Source: UBA4363 sp002393965
GTDB lineage: Bacteria > Bacteroidota > Bacteroidia > Bacteroidales > Paludibacteraceae
Assembly (NCBI GenBank): GCA_946542925.1
Contig: CAMNLA010000006.1
Location: forward strand, 148,347-212,346
Direction of reading: 5' to 3'
DNA: 64,000 nt
The position numbers and the translations under genes were made by a program. The notes under the pieces were generated by a model. It was not told where the DNA came from. It did no database searches and worked only from the letters and a program-made list of their open reading frames with translations. Positions 7,643 through 17,308 of the stretch are shown here, piece by piece. How positions within the stretch are numbered: position 1 is the stretch's first letter; the number at the start of each line of letters is the position of its first letter.

Positions 7643-9172
7643 ATGGCAGATAGCAAAAAAATCAAGACAGCGCTTGTTTCTGTTTTCCACAAGGACAACA
7701 AATTAGAACAGATTATAAACAAACTGCATGCAGAGGGAGTCTCTTTTATTTCTACAGGAGGGACAAAAAAATTCATTGAAAGTCTGAATATCCCTTGTCG
7801 TTCTGTTGAGTCCCTAACTACCTACCCATCTATTTTGGGCGGACGGGTCAAAACACTCCATCCAAAAATATTCGGAGGAATACTTGGTCGCCGAGAAAAT
7901 GAATCTGACCGGGAACAGATGAGTCAGTATGAAATCCCAGAAATTGATTTGGTGATTGTTGACCTTTACCCGTTTGAACAGACAGTAGCCGATGGCGCGA
8001 CAGAGCAGGAAATCATCGAAAAGATTGATATTGGAGGCATTTCGTTGATACGAGCTGCGGCAAAGAATTTTGCAGATGTGATTATTGTCGCAAGCCAGGC
8101 TCAATATGCACCGATGTTGCAACTTCTGGAAGAGAAGGGGGCGATTTCAAATATGGAAGATAGAAAGTGGTTCGCAAAGGAGGCATTTGCGGTATCTTCT
8201 GCTTATGACTCTCATATCTTTAATTGGTTTGACAAGGGATTTGATTCAGCATTTCGATTCCCAGTCAATGGGGTGAAACATCTGCGCTATGGAGAAAATC
8301 CTCATCAGAGCGGATCTTTCTATGGGGCTTTTGATGATCTGTTTGTGCAAATTCATGGGAAAGAGATCTCTTATAATAACATCTTGGATGTTGATGCTGC
8401 TGTGGCATTGATATCAGAGTTTCCTGATGATATAACGTTTGTTATCATGAAGCATAACAATGCTTGTGGTGTCGCCACTCGTAAAACGTTGATAGAAGCA
8501 TGGAAGGCGGCCCTCGCAGGAGATCCGGTCTCTGCATTTGGCGGTGTTTTTGTCACGAACGCTAAGATAGATAAGGACTCAGCAGAAGAAATCAACAAGT
8601 TGTTCTTCGAGATTCTTATTGCTCCTGGATTTGATGAGGATGCGTTGGAGATTCTTGAACAAAAGAAAAACCGTATTCTCCTCATTCAAAAACAGAAGTG
8701 CCTTGCAAAAAAACAATGTCGTTCCGTTTTAAACGGAATGCTTGTTCAAGATCGAGATATGTCAATCCAAACAGAATCAGATTTGGAGCCTATGACTCAG
8801 AAGAGTCCTACTCCGTCAGAAATAAAGGATATGCTTTTTGCAAATAAAATCGTAAAGAATTCAAAGTCAAATGCCATCGTCCTTGCAAAGAACGGACAAC
8901 TTTGCGCTTCTGGCGTAGGACAAACTTCTCGAGTTGACGCATTGAAACAGGCAATAGAGAAGGCAAAAACTTTTAACTTTGATTTGAATGGAGCCGTAAT
9001 GGCTAGCGATGCATTTTTCCCTTTCGGAGATTGTGTGCAATTGGCGCATGAGGCTGGTATCACGGCAGTTATACAACCAGGAGGGTCTGTTCGTGACCAG
9101 GAATCAGTAGATTATTGTGACAAGCATGGGGTCGCAATGGTAAAAACGGGAACGCGTCACTTCAAACATTGA
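7643..9172 (+). CDS. purH: Bifunctional AICAR transformylase/IMP cyclohydrolase
   Basis: PurH performs the last two steps of purine synthesis, formylating AICAR with 10-formyl-THF and closing the ring to IMP. The protein has 509 residues from ATG 7643 (MADSKKIKTALVSVF), close to the usual ~510. An N-terminal MGS-like cyclohydrolase domain (STGGTKKFIE, GGRVKTLHPKI) is followed by the transformylase domain with MKHNNACGVA and SDAFFPFGD. The frame stays open upstream to 7595, but those 16 codons are encoded by the dispersed repeat, so ATG 7643 is preferred. mreB follows after 45 bases. Confidence 0.95.
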   Translation: MADSKKIKTALVSVFHKDNKLEQIINKLHAEGVSFISTGGTKKFIESLNIPCRSVESLTTYPSILGGRVKTLHPKIFGGILGRRENESDREQMSQYEIPEIDLVIVDLYPFEQTVADGATEQEIIEKIDIGGISLIRAAAKNFADVIIVASQAQYAPMLQLLEEKGAISNMEDRKWFAKEAFAVSSAYDSHIFNWFDKGFDSAFRFPVNGVKHLRYGENPHQSGSFYGAFDDLFVQIHGKEISYNNILDVDAAVALISEFPDDITFVIMKHNNACGVATRKTLIEAWKAALAGDPVSAFGGVFVTNAKIDKDSAEEINKLFFEILIAPGFDEDALEILEQKKNRILLIQKQKCLAKKQCRSVLNGMLVQDRDMSIQTESDLEPMTQKSPTPSEIKDMLFANKIVKNSKSNAIVLAKNGQLCASGVGQTSRVDALKQAIEKAKTFNFDLNGAVMASDAFFPFGDCVQLAHEAGITAVIQPGGSVRDQESVDYCDKHGVAMVKTGTRHFKH

Positions 9173-9217
9173 TTTTAAAAGGAAATAATTAAGCAACAAA
9201 GAAATAAAATTAACTAT

Positions 9218-10249
9218 ATGGGACTTTTTTCAGGACTTCTCCCTTATACGCAGGAAATTGCTATAGATCTCGGAACGGCCAACACAATCATTATGTGTAA
9301 TGATAAAATTGTCGTAGATGAACCGTCTGTTGTGGCCCTTGACCGCAGGACTGATAAACTAATTGCAATCGGGGAACAGGCACGTCAGATGCATGGTCGA
9401 ACACACGAAAATATACGTACGGTCCGCCCGTTGCGTGATGGTGTCATTGCTGACTTCTATGCTGCAGAACAGATGATTAGAGGTATGATAGGTATGATAA
9501 ACAATAAACCCCGATTGTTTACTCCTGCACTTAAGATGGTTGTTTGTATTCCTTCTGGGTCAACAGAAGTTGAGATTCGTGCTGTTCGTGACTCTTCAGA
9601 ACACGCGGGGGGACGTGATGTTTATATGATTTATGAGCCAATGGCTGCTGCAATAGGTATCGGTATTGATGTTGAGGCTCCAGAAGGAAATATGATAGTT
9701 GACATTGGAGGAGGAACGACAGAGATTGCCGTAATTTCGCTGGGGGGAATAGTTTCTAATAAGTCAATTCGTATTGCCGGAGACGATCTTACGGAAGACA
9801 TTATTGATTACATGGGACGTCAGCATAATATTCGAATAGGAGAGCGAACGGCAGAACTGATTAAAATTAATGTTGGTGCAGCCCTTACTGATTTAGAAGA
9901 TGCGCCAGATGATTATATTGTTCACGGACCAAATCGAATGACTGCTCTCCCTTTGGAAGTCCCAGTCTCTTATCAGGAAATTGCTCATTGTCTTGAGAAG
10001 TCAATATCGAAAATTGAAGCGGCAGTCCTCAGTGCTCTGGAAGCAACGCCGGCGGAGTTATATGCCGATATTGTTAAGAAAGGAATTTATTTGGCAGGTG
10101 GAGGCGCCCTGTTGAGAGGATTGGACAAGCGTTTGTCCGACAGAATTAATATCCCATTCCATATTGCAGAAGACCCGTTGCGTGCTGTTGCTCGAGGGAC
10201 AGGCGTCGCTTTAAAAAACGTTGATAAGTTCAACTTCCTTATGCGATAA
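9218..10249 (+). CDS. mreB: Rod-shape-determining actin homologue MreB
   Basis: MreB forms membrane-bound filaments that organise lateral wall synthesis. The 343-residue protein has all actin-fold ATP sites: phosphate-1 DLGTANTII near residue 18, phosphate-2 DIGGGTTEIA near 165 and the adenosine loop LAGGGALLRGL near 290. Length and motifs are standard. It is the first gene of mreB-mreC-mreD-mrdA-rodA. A hairpin between mreB and mreC could lower expression of the distal genes relative to the abundant filament protein. Confidence 0.96.
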   Translation: MGLFSGLLPYTQEIAIDLGTANTIIMCNDKIVVDEPSVVALDRRTDKLIAIGEQARQMHGRTHENIRTVRPLRDGVIADFYAAEQMIRGMIGMINNKPRLFTPALKMVVCIPSGSTEVEIRAVRDSSEHAGGRDVYMIYEPMAAAIGIGIDVEAPEGNMIVDIGGGTTEIAVISLGGIVSNKSIRIAGDDLTEDIIDYMGRQHNIRIGERTAELIKINVGAALTDLEDAPDDYIVHGPNRMTALPLEVPVSYQEIAHCLEKSISKIEAAVLSALEATPAELYADIVKKGIYLAGGGALLRGLDKRLSDRINIPFHIAEDPLRAVARGTGVALKNVDKFNFLMR

Positions 10250-10285
10250 AGAGTTGGTAAGGATAGTATAGACAAAATATATTGA

Positions 10286-10316
10286 CCATTAGGAGCAGGT
10301 TCTTGGCTCCTAATGG
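10286..10316 (+). terminator. Intra-operon hairpin between mreB and mreC
   Basis: CCATTAGGAGC (10286-10296) pairs perfectly with GCTCCTAATGG (10306-10316) and is followed by TGTTTTAT. It looks like a rho-independent terminator 37 bases after the mreB stop and 37 before mreC, so it probably works as a partial terminator or attenuator. Confidence 0.65.
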
Positions 10317-10352
10317 TGTTTTATAGACGAATTCAATAATCAGGTCTTAAAG

Positions 10353-11279
10353 GTGCGATCGCTCGTTGATTTTTTCATCAAATATGGAATCATCCTTTTT
10401 TTCCTTTTGTTGGAAGGGATTTCTTTCTTTTTGGTTGTAAAAAACAATTACTTTCAACGGAGTAGTTTCTATACAAGCTTCGCAGAAGTGTCCAATCGAC
10501 TTTTTCTCATTCGGGAGGGTGTCTCTTCTTATTTCCGACTTGGATCAACAAATGAACAACTTGCCCAAGAGAATGTAGAACTGAGAAATCGTGTTTTTGA
10601 GTTGCAGAATCAAGTCCAGATGTTAAAAGGAGGTAACGGATTAAGAACTGTTACGATAGAATATCCACAGGTGCTATCCGCTGACTCTGATTCCATTAAA
10701 AGAAAGGATCCCAAACTTGAGTTTACTTGCTTTTCTGCTCGCGTAATTAATAATACAACAGGTCATCTGCAGAATTATATCACTTTGAATCGAGGATATT
10801 CTGATGGTATTCGAGAAGATATGAGTGTAATTTCGGCAGGAGGAGTGGTTGGAGTGGTTATGGCTGTTTCAGATCATTTTTCCATTGTCATGCCAGTTCT
10901 CAATTCTAAAATGCAGGTTTCTTGTAAAATCTTGGCAGATAAAAAGGTGCAGGAAAGTTTGGGCAATATAAAGGATATTGGCTCCTTAGTCTGGCCTGGA
11001 GGGAATCCGGAATATGCCACGATGACGAATGTTCCCCGACATGTTCCTATAAAAAAGGGTGATATTGTTGTAACATCTGGATATTCAGACTTTTTCCCGG
11101 AAGGAATTCGGGTGGGATCTATTGAGGAGTTCCATCCGGCTGAGGATGATAACTATTTTGACATAAAGGTGCGACTTTCTGTTAAATTTAGTGCTTTGGA
11201 GTATGTGGAGGTGCTGAATTATAAAAATCGGGCAGAACAGGCGGCTCTTGAGGCGAAGACAAGAACAGAAGAAAAGTAG
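10353..11279 (+). CDS. mreC: Rod-shape-determining protein MreC
   Basis: MreC is a bitopic inner-membrane protein that links MreB to periplasmic wall synthases. The 308-residue product starts at GTG, has one membrane helix at about 8-30 (YGIILFFLLLEGISFFLVV), then a coiled coil (about 65-90, rich in Glu, Gln and Leu), then the beta-rich MreC core with ENVELRNRVFEL, ISAGGVVGVVMAV and IKKGDIVVTSGYSDFFPEGIRVG. The C-terminal Lys/Glu-rich tail is variable in the family. mreD follows after 9 bases. Confidence 0.94.
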   Translation: MRSLVDFFIKYGIILFFLLLEGISFFLVVKNNYFQRSSFYTSFAEVSNRLFLIREGVSSYFRLGSTNEQLAQENVELRNRVFELQNQVQMLKGGNGLRTVTIEYPQVLSADSDSIKRKDPKLEFTCFSARVINNTTGHLQNYITLNRGYSDGIREDMSVISAGGVVGVVMAVSDHFSIVMPVLNSKMQVSCKILADKKVQESLGNIKDIGSLVWPGGNPEYATMTNVPRHVPIKKGDIVVTSGYSDFFPEGIRVGSIEEFHPAEDDNYFDIKVRLSVKFSALEYVEVLNYKNRAEQAALEAKTRTEEK

Positions 11280-11288
11280 TAATGCAAG

Positions 11289-11801
11289 ATGAACGCAAAT
11301 CCGTTACGTTATTTATTGTTTTTTGTTGTACTTGTGTTAGTACAAGTTCTGACTCTTAACAACGTACATTTGTTCGGATATGCATCTCCATATCTATACA
11401 TTTGGTTTATCATTTTACTCCCCTATGCTACACCTCGCTATCTTACCCTCTTTTTGGGATTTTTGTTGGGAGCAATCCTTGATCTTATGAATGCTACACC
11501 AGGCATTCATGCTTTTGCAACAACTCTTGCTGCTGGTGTTTCTATTCTTGCTTTGCCATATTTTATGCCACATGAGGACGAACGAGACAGAGTTCATATT
11601 ATTCCCTCAATGCGATCTTTGGGAATAGGCGCCTTTGTCAAATACTCCGTCTTAATTGTCTTTGTTCATCATTTTGCGCTCTATGCAATAGAGGCATTCT
11701 CATTCAACCATTTTTTCCATTTATTTTTTCGTGTCATCGTCTCAACGTTGTTTACGCTTTTGTTGATTCTATCATTGGAATATTTTAAGATGAAGCGATA
11801 G
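11289..11801 (+). CDS. mreD: Rod-shape-determining protein MreD
   Basis: This is a 170-residue protein with about five membrane segments and almost no soluble part, matching MreD in size and profile. MreD has little sequence conservation; the assignment rests on topology and on its place between mreC and the PBP2 gene. GFLLGAILDLMNATPGIHAFA near residue 60 is the recognisable family-like segment. Confidence 0.85.
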   Translation: MNANPLRYLLFFVVLVLVQVLTLNNVHLFGYASPYLYIWFIILLPYATPRYLTLFLGFLLGAILDLMNATPGIHAFATTLAAGVSILALPYFMPHEDERDRVHIIPSMRSLGIGAFVKYSVLIVFVHHFALYAIEAFSFNHFFHLFFRVIVSTLFTLLLILSLEYFKMKR

Positions 11802-11860
11802 ATTGGCTGAGAAAATAGGGAAACATATCAGATAGACAAGAATCACATAATCTATGTGCA

Positions 11861-13717
11861 ATGGCAATAGGGAATGACATTCACATTGGTCGTAAGAACG
11901 TAATCATCACATTGATGGTTATTGTTTTCGTTGTTTATATTCTTCGTCTTCTTCAGTTGCAGATATTCGATGAAACATATAAAAATTCTGCTGATAACAA
12001 TGCCTTCCTTCACAAAACGCGATATCCTGCTCGTGGACTAATTTATGACCGGAATGGTAAACTCTTAGTATATAATAAGCCCGCATATGATGTCATGGTC
12101 ATCATAAATGAAGTTCATGACCTTGATACGATAGACTTTTGTCGGACGGTGAATATTACTAAAGATCAGTTCTGCTCTCTTATTGAGAAGATGAAAAGGC
12201 AACCTGGATATACGCCATACACGCCACAACAGCTCATAGCCCAGTTATCTATAGAAGAATATGCCGTTCTACAAGAAAAACTCTTCCGCTTCCCTGGTTT
12301 TTATATTCAGGACAGAACGCTTCGGGAATATACTTATCCTTGCGCCGCACATGCGTTGGGTTATGTCAGCGAGGTGACTGAGCAGGAGATAGAGGAAAAC
12401 CCCTATTATAAGCGTGGAGATTACATAGGTCGAAGCGGAATAGAAAAACAATACGAAAGTGTATTGTGCGGAATAAAAGGCTATGAAATTCTTCTTCGCG
12501 ATTCTCGGGGACGTTTAAAAGGAAAATATCAAGATGGGAAATTGGATAGAGCTTCTGTCTCTGGCAAAAATATACAGTTGTCTTTAGATATTGAACTCCA
12601 GCAATATGGAGAGAAGTTAATGCAAAATAAAATTGGCAGCGTTGTGGCAATCGAGCCTTCAACGGGAGAAGTCCTCGCTTTTGTTGCATCCCCTGCTTAT
12701 AACCCATCAGATCTTGTTGGTCGCGATAGGAGTAGGAATTTCCCTCTACTAAATAAAAATCCGCTTAAGCCATTGCTCGATCGCCCTCTTCAAGCCCGTT
12801 ATCCTCCAGGATCTACATTCAAAGTCCTTAATTCTCTTATCTTTCAGCACGAAGGGATAATTACGCCGGCAACTCGTTATGGATGTGCACATGGTTTTTC
12901 ATACGGAGGCCTACATGTTGGATGTCATGGACACCCATCCCCACTTGACATGCGCCACTCTCTTCAAACTTCATGTAATGGATACTATTGTCATGGATTG
13001 CATGATATGTTAGATACTCATCGACGCAAGTATGGTTCTGTACAAGAAGCTTTGAATACGTGGAAAAATCATGTGGTTTCATTTGGGTTCGGTTACAAGA
13101 CAGGTATTGATCTTCCTCATGAAAATAGAGGATATATTCCGAATGCGAGTGTATATGATAAAGTGTATGGAACAAAGGGATGGAGTGGTGTGACAATCAT
13201 ATCCATCGCCATTGGCCAAGGAGAAGTTCTCGCAACGCCGATTCAGGAAGCAAATTATGTTTCTGCAATAGCAAACCATGGATGGTGGATAACTCCACAT
13301 GTTGTAAAGAAAATATATGGAGACACCATTCCATCAAGTCTATTGGAAAAACATGTAACTTCTGTGGATCCAAAATTCTTCGATGCGTCAATTGATGGAA
13401 TGGAAATGGCAGTACAAGGAGGAACTGCGCGTGTCGCACAATTGCCAGGAGTTCGTGTCTGCGCAAAAACAGGAACGGCACAGAATCCTCATGGGAAAGA
13501 TCATTCTGTTTTTATCGCCTTTGCACCTCGGGAAAATCCTAAAATTGCCATTGCTGTTTTCGTCGAGAATGCCGGATTTGGTGCAACATGGGCTGGCCCT
13601 ATTGCTTCTCTCATGATGGAAAAATATCTTACAGGAGGTATTGCGGATAATAGGAAATATTTAGAGGAACGTATGGTTAATGCAAATCTGATTCCGACAA
13701 ATCCAAAGGAACGGTAA
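11861..13717 (+). CDS. mrdA: Penicillin-binding protein 2 (elongation transpeptidase)
   Basis: PBP2 is the class B transpeptidase that crosslinks peptidoglycan during elongation, working with RodA. The 618-residue protein has an N-terminal membrane anchor (about 15-33), a dimerisation/pedestal domain with YPARGLIYDRNG, and a transpeptidase domain with the catalytic STFK (Ser318, Lys321), SCN (371-373) and KTGTAQNPHG near residue 535. All active-site motifs are intact. It is a beta-lactam target. It follows mreD by 59 bases and precedes rodA. Length is typical for Bacteroidales. Confidence 0.95.
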   Translation: MAIGNDIHIGRKNVIITLMVIVFVVYILRLLQLQIFDETYKNSADNNAFLHKTRYPARGLIYDRNGKLLVYNKPAYDVMVIINEVHDLDTIDFCRTVNITKDQFCSLIEKMKRQPGYTPYTPQQLIAQLSIEEYAVLQEKLFRFPGFYIQDRTLREYTYPCAAHALGYVSEVTEQEIEENPYYKRGDYIGRSGIEKQYESVLCGIKGYEILLRDSRGRLKGKYQDGKLDRASVSGKNIQLSLDIELQQYGEKLMQNKIGSVVAIEPSTGEVLAFVASPAYNPSDLVGRDRSRNFPLLNKNPLKPLLDRPLQARYPPGSTFKVLNSLIFQHEGIITPATRYGCAHGFSYGGLHVGCHGHPSPLDMRHSLQTSCNGYYCHGLHDMLDTHRRKYGSVQEALNTWKNHVVSFGFGYKTGIDLPHENRGYIPNASVYDKVYGTKGWSGVTIISIAIGQGEVLATPIQEANYVSAIANHGWWITPHVVKKIYGDTIPSSLLEKHVTSVDPKFFDASIDGMEMAVQGGTARVAQLPGVRVCAKTGTAQNPHGKDHSVFIAFAPRENPKIAIAVFVENAGFGATWAGPIASLMMEKYLTGGIADNRKYLEERMVNANLIPTNPKER

Positions 13718-13782
13718 TCCAAAAAGGATAAGAAGGATGCTTTGTACTTTCTTTCCAAAGTGAAAACTTGAGTGATGTAAAC

Positions 13783-15282
13783 ATGATACGCAGACAATCG
13801 ATATCAAATACGGTAGACTGGCCAGCTATTTTCATATATATTCTGCTGATTGCAATGGGCGGGATGAGTGTCTTCTGTGCCACATACAATCCGGAACATC
13901 CATTAGCAATTTTCGAGTTTGGCCAAAAGGCAGGGAAACAGGTTATTTGGATATTATGTTCTGGGGTTATTGCCACTTCTATTCTTCTCATTAACTCACG
14001 TATTTGGGAAACTTTTTCTATGATCATTTACACAGCCCTTATCCTATTGCTGATTTTAACCATTTTCATTTCTTCAGGTCATAAGGGATCACATTCATGG
14101 ATTGATATAGGCCCTTTCGCCCTGCAGCCTGCTGAGTTTGCGAAGTTTGCCACAGCATTAGCTCTGTCACATGTTATCTCGCGTTATGATTTCCATTTAA
14201 AGGGTTTTCGTAATTATGCCATAGTCTGTGCCTTATTTCTTCTTCCCATGGTTATCATAATAGCACAGAATGAAACAGGATCTGCTCTCGTCTTTTCGTC
14301 TTTTTTCCTTGTTCTATATCGTAAAGGCATGCCGGGAGTCTTGTTGTTCCTCTCGTTTTTAGCCATTGTTTTGTTTATTATTGTCATCAAGTTTGGAGAC
14401 CCTTTGGCGGAGTCTCTTTCTCAAAATACTTTCTGGTCCTCTTTTGGTTCCATAGGACTCTTGGTGGCTTGTATTTTGATTTTTCTAACGGTTGTAGGCT
14501 TCCTTCTTGTATTTCACCATGATACTGAGTCAGTTTGGTTTCTTATTAAAATATTGATTTCTACGATTGTTGTCGCTTTAGCAATTAATTATTTTTTTTC
14601 TCTATCCTATTGCTTGTTTGCGATAGCATTTCTTTTATTTGTGTTTGCTTGGTCCGTCGTTCGAGCTTGGCGAGCGCCTATTTCTTCTTCGATTCGGACT
14701 CCGTCTCGTAAATTCTTCTCTTTATTGGCAGTTTTTACTTTATCGGCTACTTTGTACAGCCAGTCTGCTTCCATGGCATTTAACGTCCTTCAGCCGCATC
14801 AACAATCACGTATTCGTGTTGTATTGGGGATGGAAGACGATCCGAAGGGTGCAGGATACAATGTAAATCAATCGAAAATTGCCATTGGATCTGGCCAGTT
14901 TATTGGGAAAGGTTTCTTGAACGGCACACAAACGAAATTGAATTACGTACCGGAACAAGAAACAGATTTCATTTTTTGCACCATCGGGGAGGAATTTGGA
15001 TTTGTAGGATCCTTCTTGGTTTTGTTCTTGTATTTACTTCTCATGATACGCATCGTACAGATCGCCGAGCGACAGAATGAGGAGTTTAATCAAATTTATG
15101 GGTATTGTGTGGCGACAATACTATTTTTTCATTTTGCCATAAATATCGGCATGGTCATAGGTTTGGCTCCAATTATAGGCATTCCTTTGCCGTTTTTTTC
15201 TTATGGGGGCTCTTCTTTATGGAGTTTTACCATCATGCTTTTTGTGTTGTTACGTTTGGACGCGTCACGACTTGAAAGATAG
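13783..15282 (+). CDS. rodA: Rod-shape-determining peptidoglycan polymerase RodA
   Basis: RodA is the SEDS-family glycosyltransferase that polymerises lipid II during elongation. From ATG 13783 (MIRRQSISNTVDW) the protein has 499 residues and at least ten membrane segments. The SEDS signatures GPFALQPAEFAKFATALALS and VPEQETDFIFCTIGEEFGF are present, and the C-terminus has PLPFFSYGGSSLWSF. It is longer than the ~370 residues of E. coli RodA because of an extra hydrophobic segment near residues 190-310, a feature I associate with Bacteroidales RodA. A TTG at 13768 adds only five residues and is not preferred. Confidence 0.93.
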   Translation: MIRRQSISNTVDWPAIFIYILLIAMGGMSVFCATYNPEHPLAIFEFGQKAGKQVIWILCSGVIATSILLINSRIWETFSMIIYTALILLLILTIFISSGHKGSHSWIDIGPFALQPAEFAKFATALALSHVISRYDFHLKGFRNYAIVCALFLLPMVIIIAQNETGSALVFSSFFLVLYRKGMPGVLLFLSFLAIVLFIIVIKFGDPLAESLSQNTFWSSFGSIGLLVACILIFLTVVGFLLVFHHDTESVWFLIKILISTIVVALAINYFFSLSYCLFAIAFLLFVFAWSVVRAWRAPISSSIRTPSRKFFSLLAVFTLSATLYSQSASMAFNVLQPHQQSRIRVVLGMEDDPKGAGYNVNQSKIAIGSGQFIGKGFLNGTQTKLNYVPEQETDFIFCTIGEEFGFVGSFLVLFLYLLLMIRIVQIAERQNEEFNQIYGYCVATILFFHFAINIGMVIGLAPIIGIPLPFFSYGGSSLWSFTIMLFVLLRLDASRLER

Positions 15283-15290
15283 AGCATTTT

Positions 15291-16514
15291 ATGGCACTGA
15301 ACTATATTTGGATAGGATTGTTTGTCGTGGGCATTACGGTGGGCGTTATTCGTCTGCTATTTGGAAATTACGATGTGATGCCTGCTATGATGGAATCCCT
15401 GTTCTCCATGTCGTCAATGGCTTTTGAGATGACGATAGGTCTTACAGGAATGCTAACCTTGTGGATGGGCATGCTGAAAGTGGGTGAAGATAGTGGATTA
15501 GTAGGAAGATTGGCAAAAGTCCTCTCCCCGGTATTAACGAAGTTATTTCCTGATATACCGAAGAACCACCCAGCGTTATCATCTATTTTTATGAATATTT
15601 CAGCGAACATGTTGGGATTGGACAATGCGGCGACTCCCATGGGATTGAAGGCCATGAAAGAATTACAAAGCCTGAACACCCAAAAGGACTCGGCATCGAA
15701 TCCGATGATTATGTTCTTGACCATCAATACGTCTGGATTGACCATTATACCGATTTCTATCTTGGCATATCGTGCAAAAGCTGGAGCCGCAGAGCCGGCG
15801 GATGTTTTTATCCCCCTGTTACTTACTACATTATGTAGTACGATGGTTGGATTGTTAGTTGTAAGCGTAATACAACGTATTAAATTATGGGATCGAACTT
15901 TGTTGTTGACCTTTGGCGCTTTGTTTGCTTTTGTCGGAGGATTATTAATGCTGGTTCTGCATACAGAAAATATCCAGGATTTTTTTCGTCAGATGACAGC
16001 ATGTATTCTTCTTGGTGTAATATTAATTTTTGTTGTGTCCGGACTTCGTGCTCGCTTGAACGTATACGATTCGTTCATAGAGGGAGCTAAAGGAGGATTT
16101 GGAATAGCTGTTAGCCTGATTCCATATTGCGTGGCAATATTGGTCGCCATAGGTGTATTCCGAGCGTCAGGAGCATTAACAATGGTAGAGAATGGCGTTC
16201 GGTCTATTGTAGATTTTTTCGGCATAAATAGTGATTTTGTGGGGGCAATTCCAGTAGCATTGATGAAACCTTTGAATGGAAGTGGAGCACGAGGTATGAT
16301 GTTGGAGTGTTTTAGTAGTTATGGCCCAGATTCATTTGTGGGACATTTGGCTAGCATTTTCCAAGGATCAACAGACACAACGTTTTACATTCTAGCAATC
16401 TATTTTGGCTCTGTCGGAATCAAAAAATATCGTTATTCGGTGTTATGTGGATTAGTAGCAGATTTTGCGGGCATACTGGCAGCTGTTTTAATATGTTACC
16501 TTTTTTTTGGATAA
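15291..16514 (+). CDS. Nucleoside-recognition/spore maturation protein (SpmA-SpmB fusion)
   Basis: This 407-residue multi-pass membrane protein joins an SpmA-like half (about 1-190) and an SpmB-like half (about 240-407). In Bacillus these are separate proteins of spore cortex maturation; in non-sporulating bacteria the function is unknown. Gate-type motifs occur in both halves (NISANMLGLDNAATPMGLKA; VALMKPLNGSGARGM; GSTDTTFYILAIYFGSVG). It starts 8 bases after rodA, so it is probably cotranscribed with the elongation genes. No transport substrate can be inferred. Confidence 0.88.
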   Translation: MALNYIWIGLFVVGITVGVIRLLFGNYDVMPAMMESLFSMSSMAFEMTIGLTGMLTLWMGMLKVGEDSGLVGRLAKVLSPVLTKLFPDIPKNHPALSSIFMNISANMLGLDNAATPMGLKAMKELQSLNTQKDSASNPMIMFLTINTSGLTIIPISILAYRAKAGAAEPADVFIPLLLTTLCSTMVGLLVVSVIQRIKLWDRTLLLTFGALFAFVGGLLMLVLHTENIQDFFRQMTACILLGVILIFVVSGLRARLNVYDSFIEGAKGGFGIAVSLIPYCVAILVAIGVFRASGALTMVENGVRSIVDFFGINSDFVGAIPVALMKPLNGSGARGMMLECFSSYGPDSFVGHLASIFQGSTDTTFYILAIYFGSVGIKKYRYSVLCGLVADFAGILAAVLICYLFFG

Positions 16515-16555
16515 ATTTCTTTTTTGCTAGGACGAATGAAGAAGGACAGACAATA

Positions 16556-16564
16556 GGGGGGGGG
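16556..16564. repeat. Homopolymer run of nine G
   Basis: A run of nine consecutive G lies in the 261-base gap between the SpmAB fusion and the Fur-family gene, about 210 bases before the latter. Such tracts are prone to slipped-strand length change. No clear promoter is visible around it. Confidence 0.9.
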
Positions 16565-16775
16565 TAACAACAGAACAGGAATTTCATGACAGAGACGAAA
16601 TGATTATCCGTGCTTCAACAATTGTTCGTCTTACATATAACTGCCCTTCATGACTTATGGGAAACACCAAGAACATCCAGCTAATTCTATGGGGGCTTCT
16701 ACATTGGTGTCCTTTTCGGTACATAGCGACAATTGGACAAAATAAACGACACATTGAAGTCTAAAATAACAGGAC

Positions 16776-17234
16776 ATGAATAAGAAGGAAATGATACTGC
16801 GCATGGAACGTAAAGGGGTTAAGCCGACAGCAAATCGTTTGATTGTAGCCTGTGAATTAAACAATGCCAAGATCCCGTTGTCACTTGCTGACTTGACTGA
16901 ACGAATCCCACAAATGGACCGGTCAAGCCTTTTCCGTGTCTTGACTTTTTTCTTACAACATGATGTAGTTGATTCTTTTGAGGATGGACGTGGAATTATC
17001 AACTACGAATTATGCGAAACGGAAGCAGAGTCGTTGCATCATGAAAATCATGTGCATTTTTATTGTGAGGTATGTCACAGATCCTATTGTTTGAGGGACA
17101 TTCAAATGATTGATATGGAGAATGTTGCCATGCCTGAAGGTTTTGTCTCTCATGGTATTTCTTTTGTTATCAAGGGGATATGTTCTACCTGTAAAAAATC
17201 GAACGGAGTCAAAAATAGTTTTTCAGGACATTAG
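16776..17234 (+). CDS. Fur-family transcriptional regulator
   Basis: A 152-residue metal-responsive repressor of the Fur superfamily: an N-terminal winged helix (about 1-80, with RSSLFRVLTFFLQHDVV) and a C-terminal dimerisation domain containing HHENHVHFYCEVCHRSYC. Two CxxC pairs (Cys97/Cys100 and Cys136/Cys139) form the structural Zn site. Whether it senses iron, zinc or peroxide cannot be told from sequence. Several recognition-helix residues differ from classical Fur, so Zur- or PerR-like roles remain open. It stands alone, 261 bases after the SpmAB gene and convergent with the O-methyltransferase gene. Confidence 0.88.
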   Translation: MNKKEMILRMERKGVKPTANRLIVACELNNAKIPLSLADLTERIPQMDRSSLFRVLTFFLQHDVVDSFEDGRGIINYELCETEAESLHHENHVHFYCEVCHRSYCLRDIQMIDMENVAMPEGFVSHGISFVIKGICSTCKKSNGVKNSFSGH

Positions 17235-17308
17235 ACTCCCTAAAAAGGGGTAGGGTTTTCTATAAATATAGAGACTTGTATAGGAAAGATAGGCTTTTGC
17301 CATTCAAA

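Noticed and set aside
16515..16775. Riboswitch or operator for the Fur-family gene
   Set aside because: Apart from the G-run I see no conserved fold, inverted repeat or recognisable metal box.
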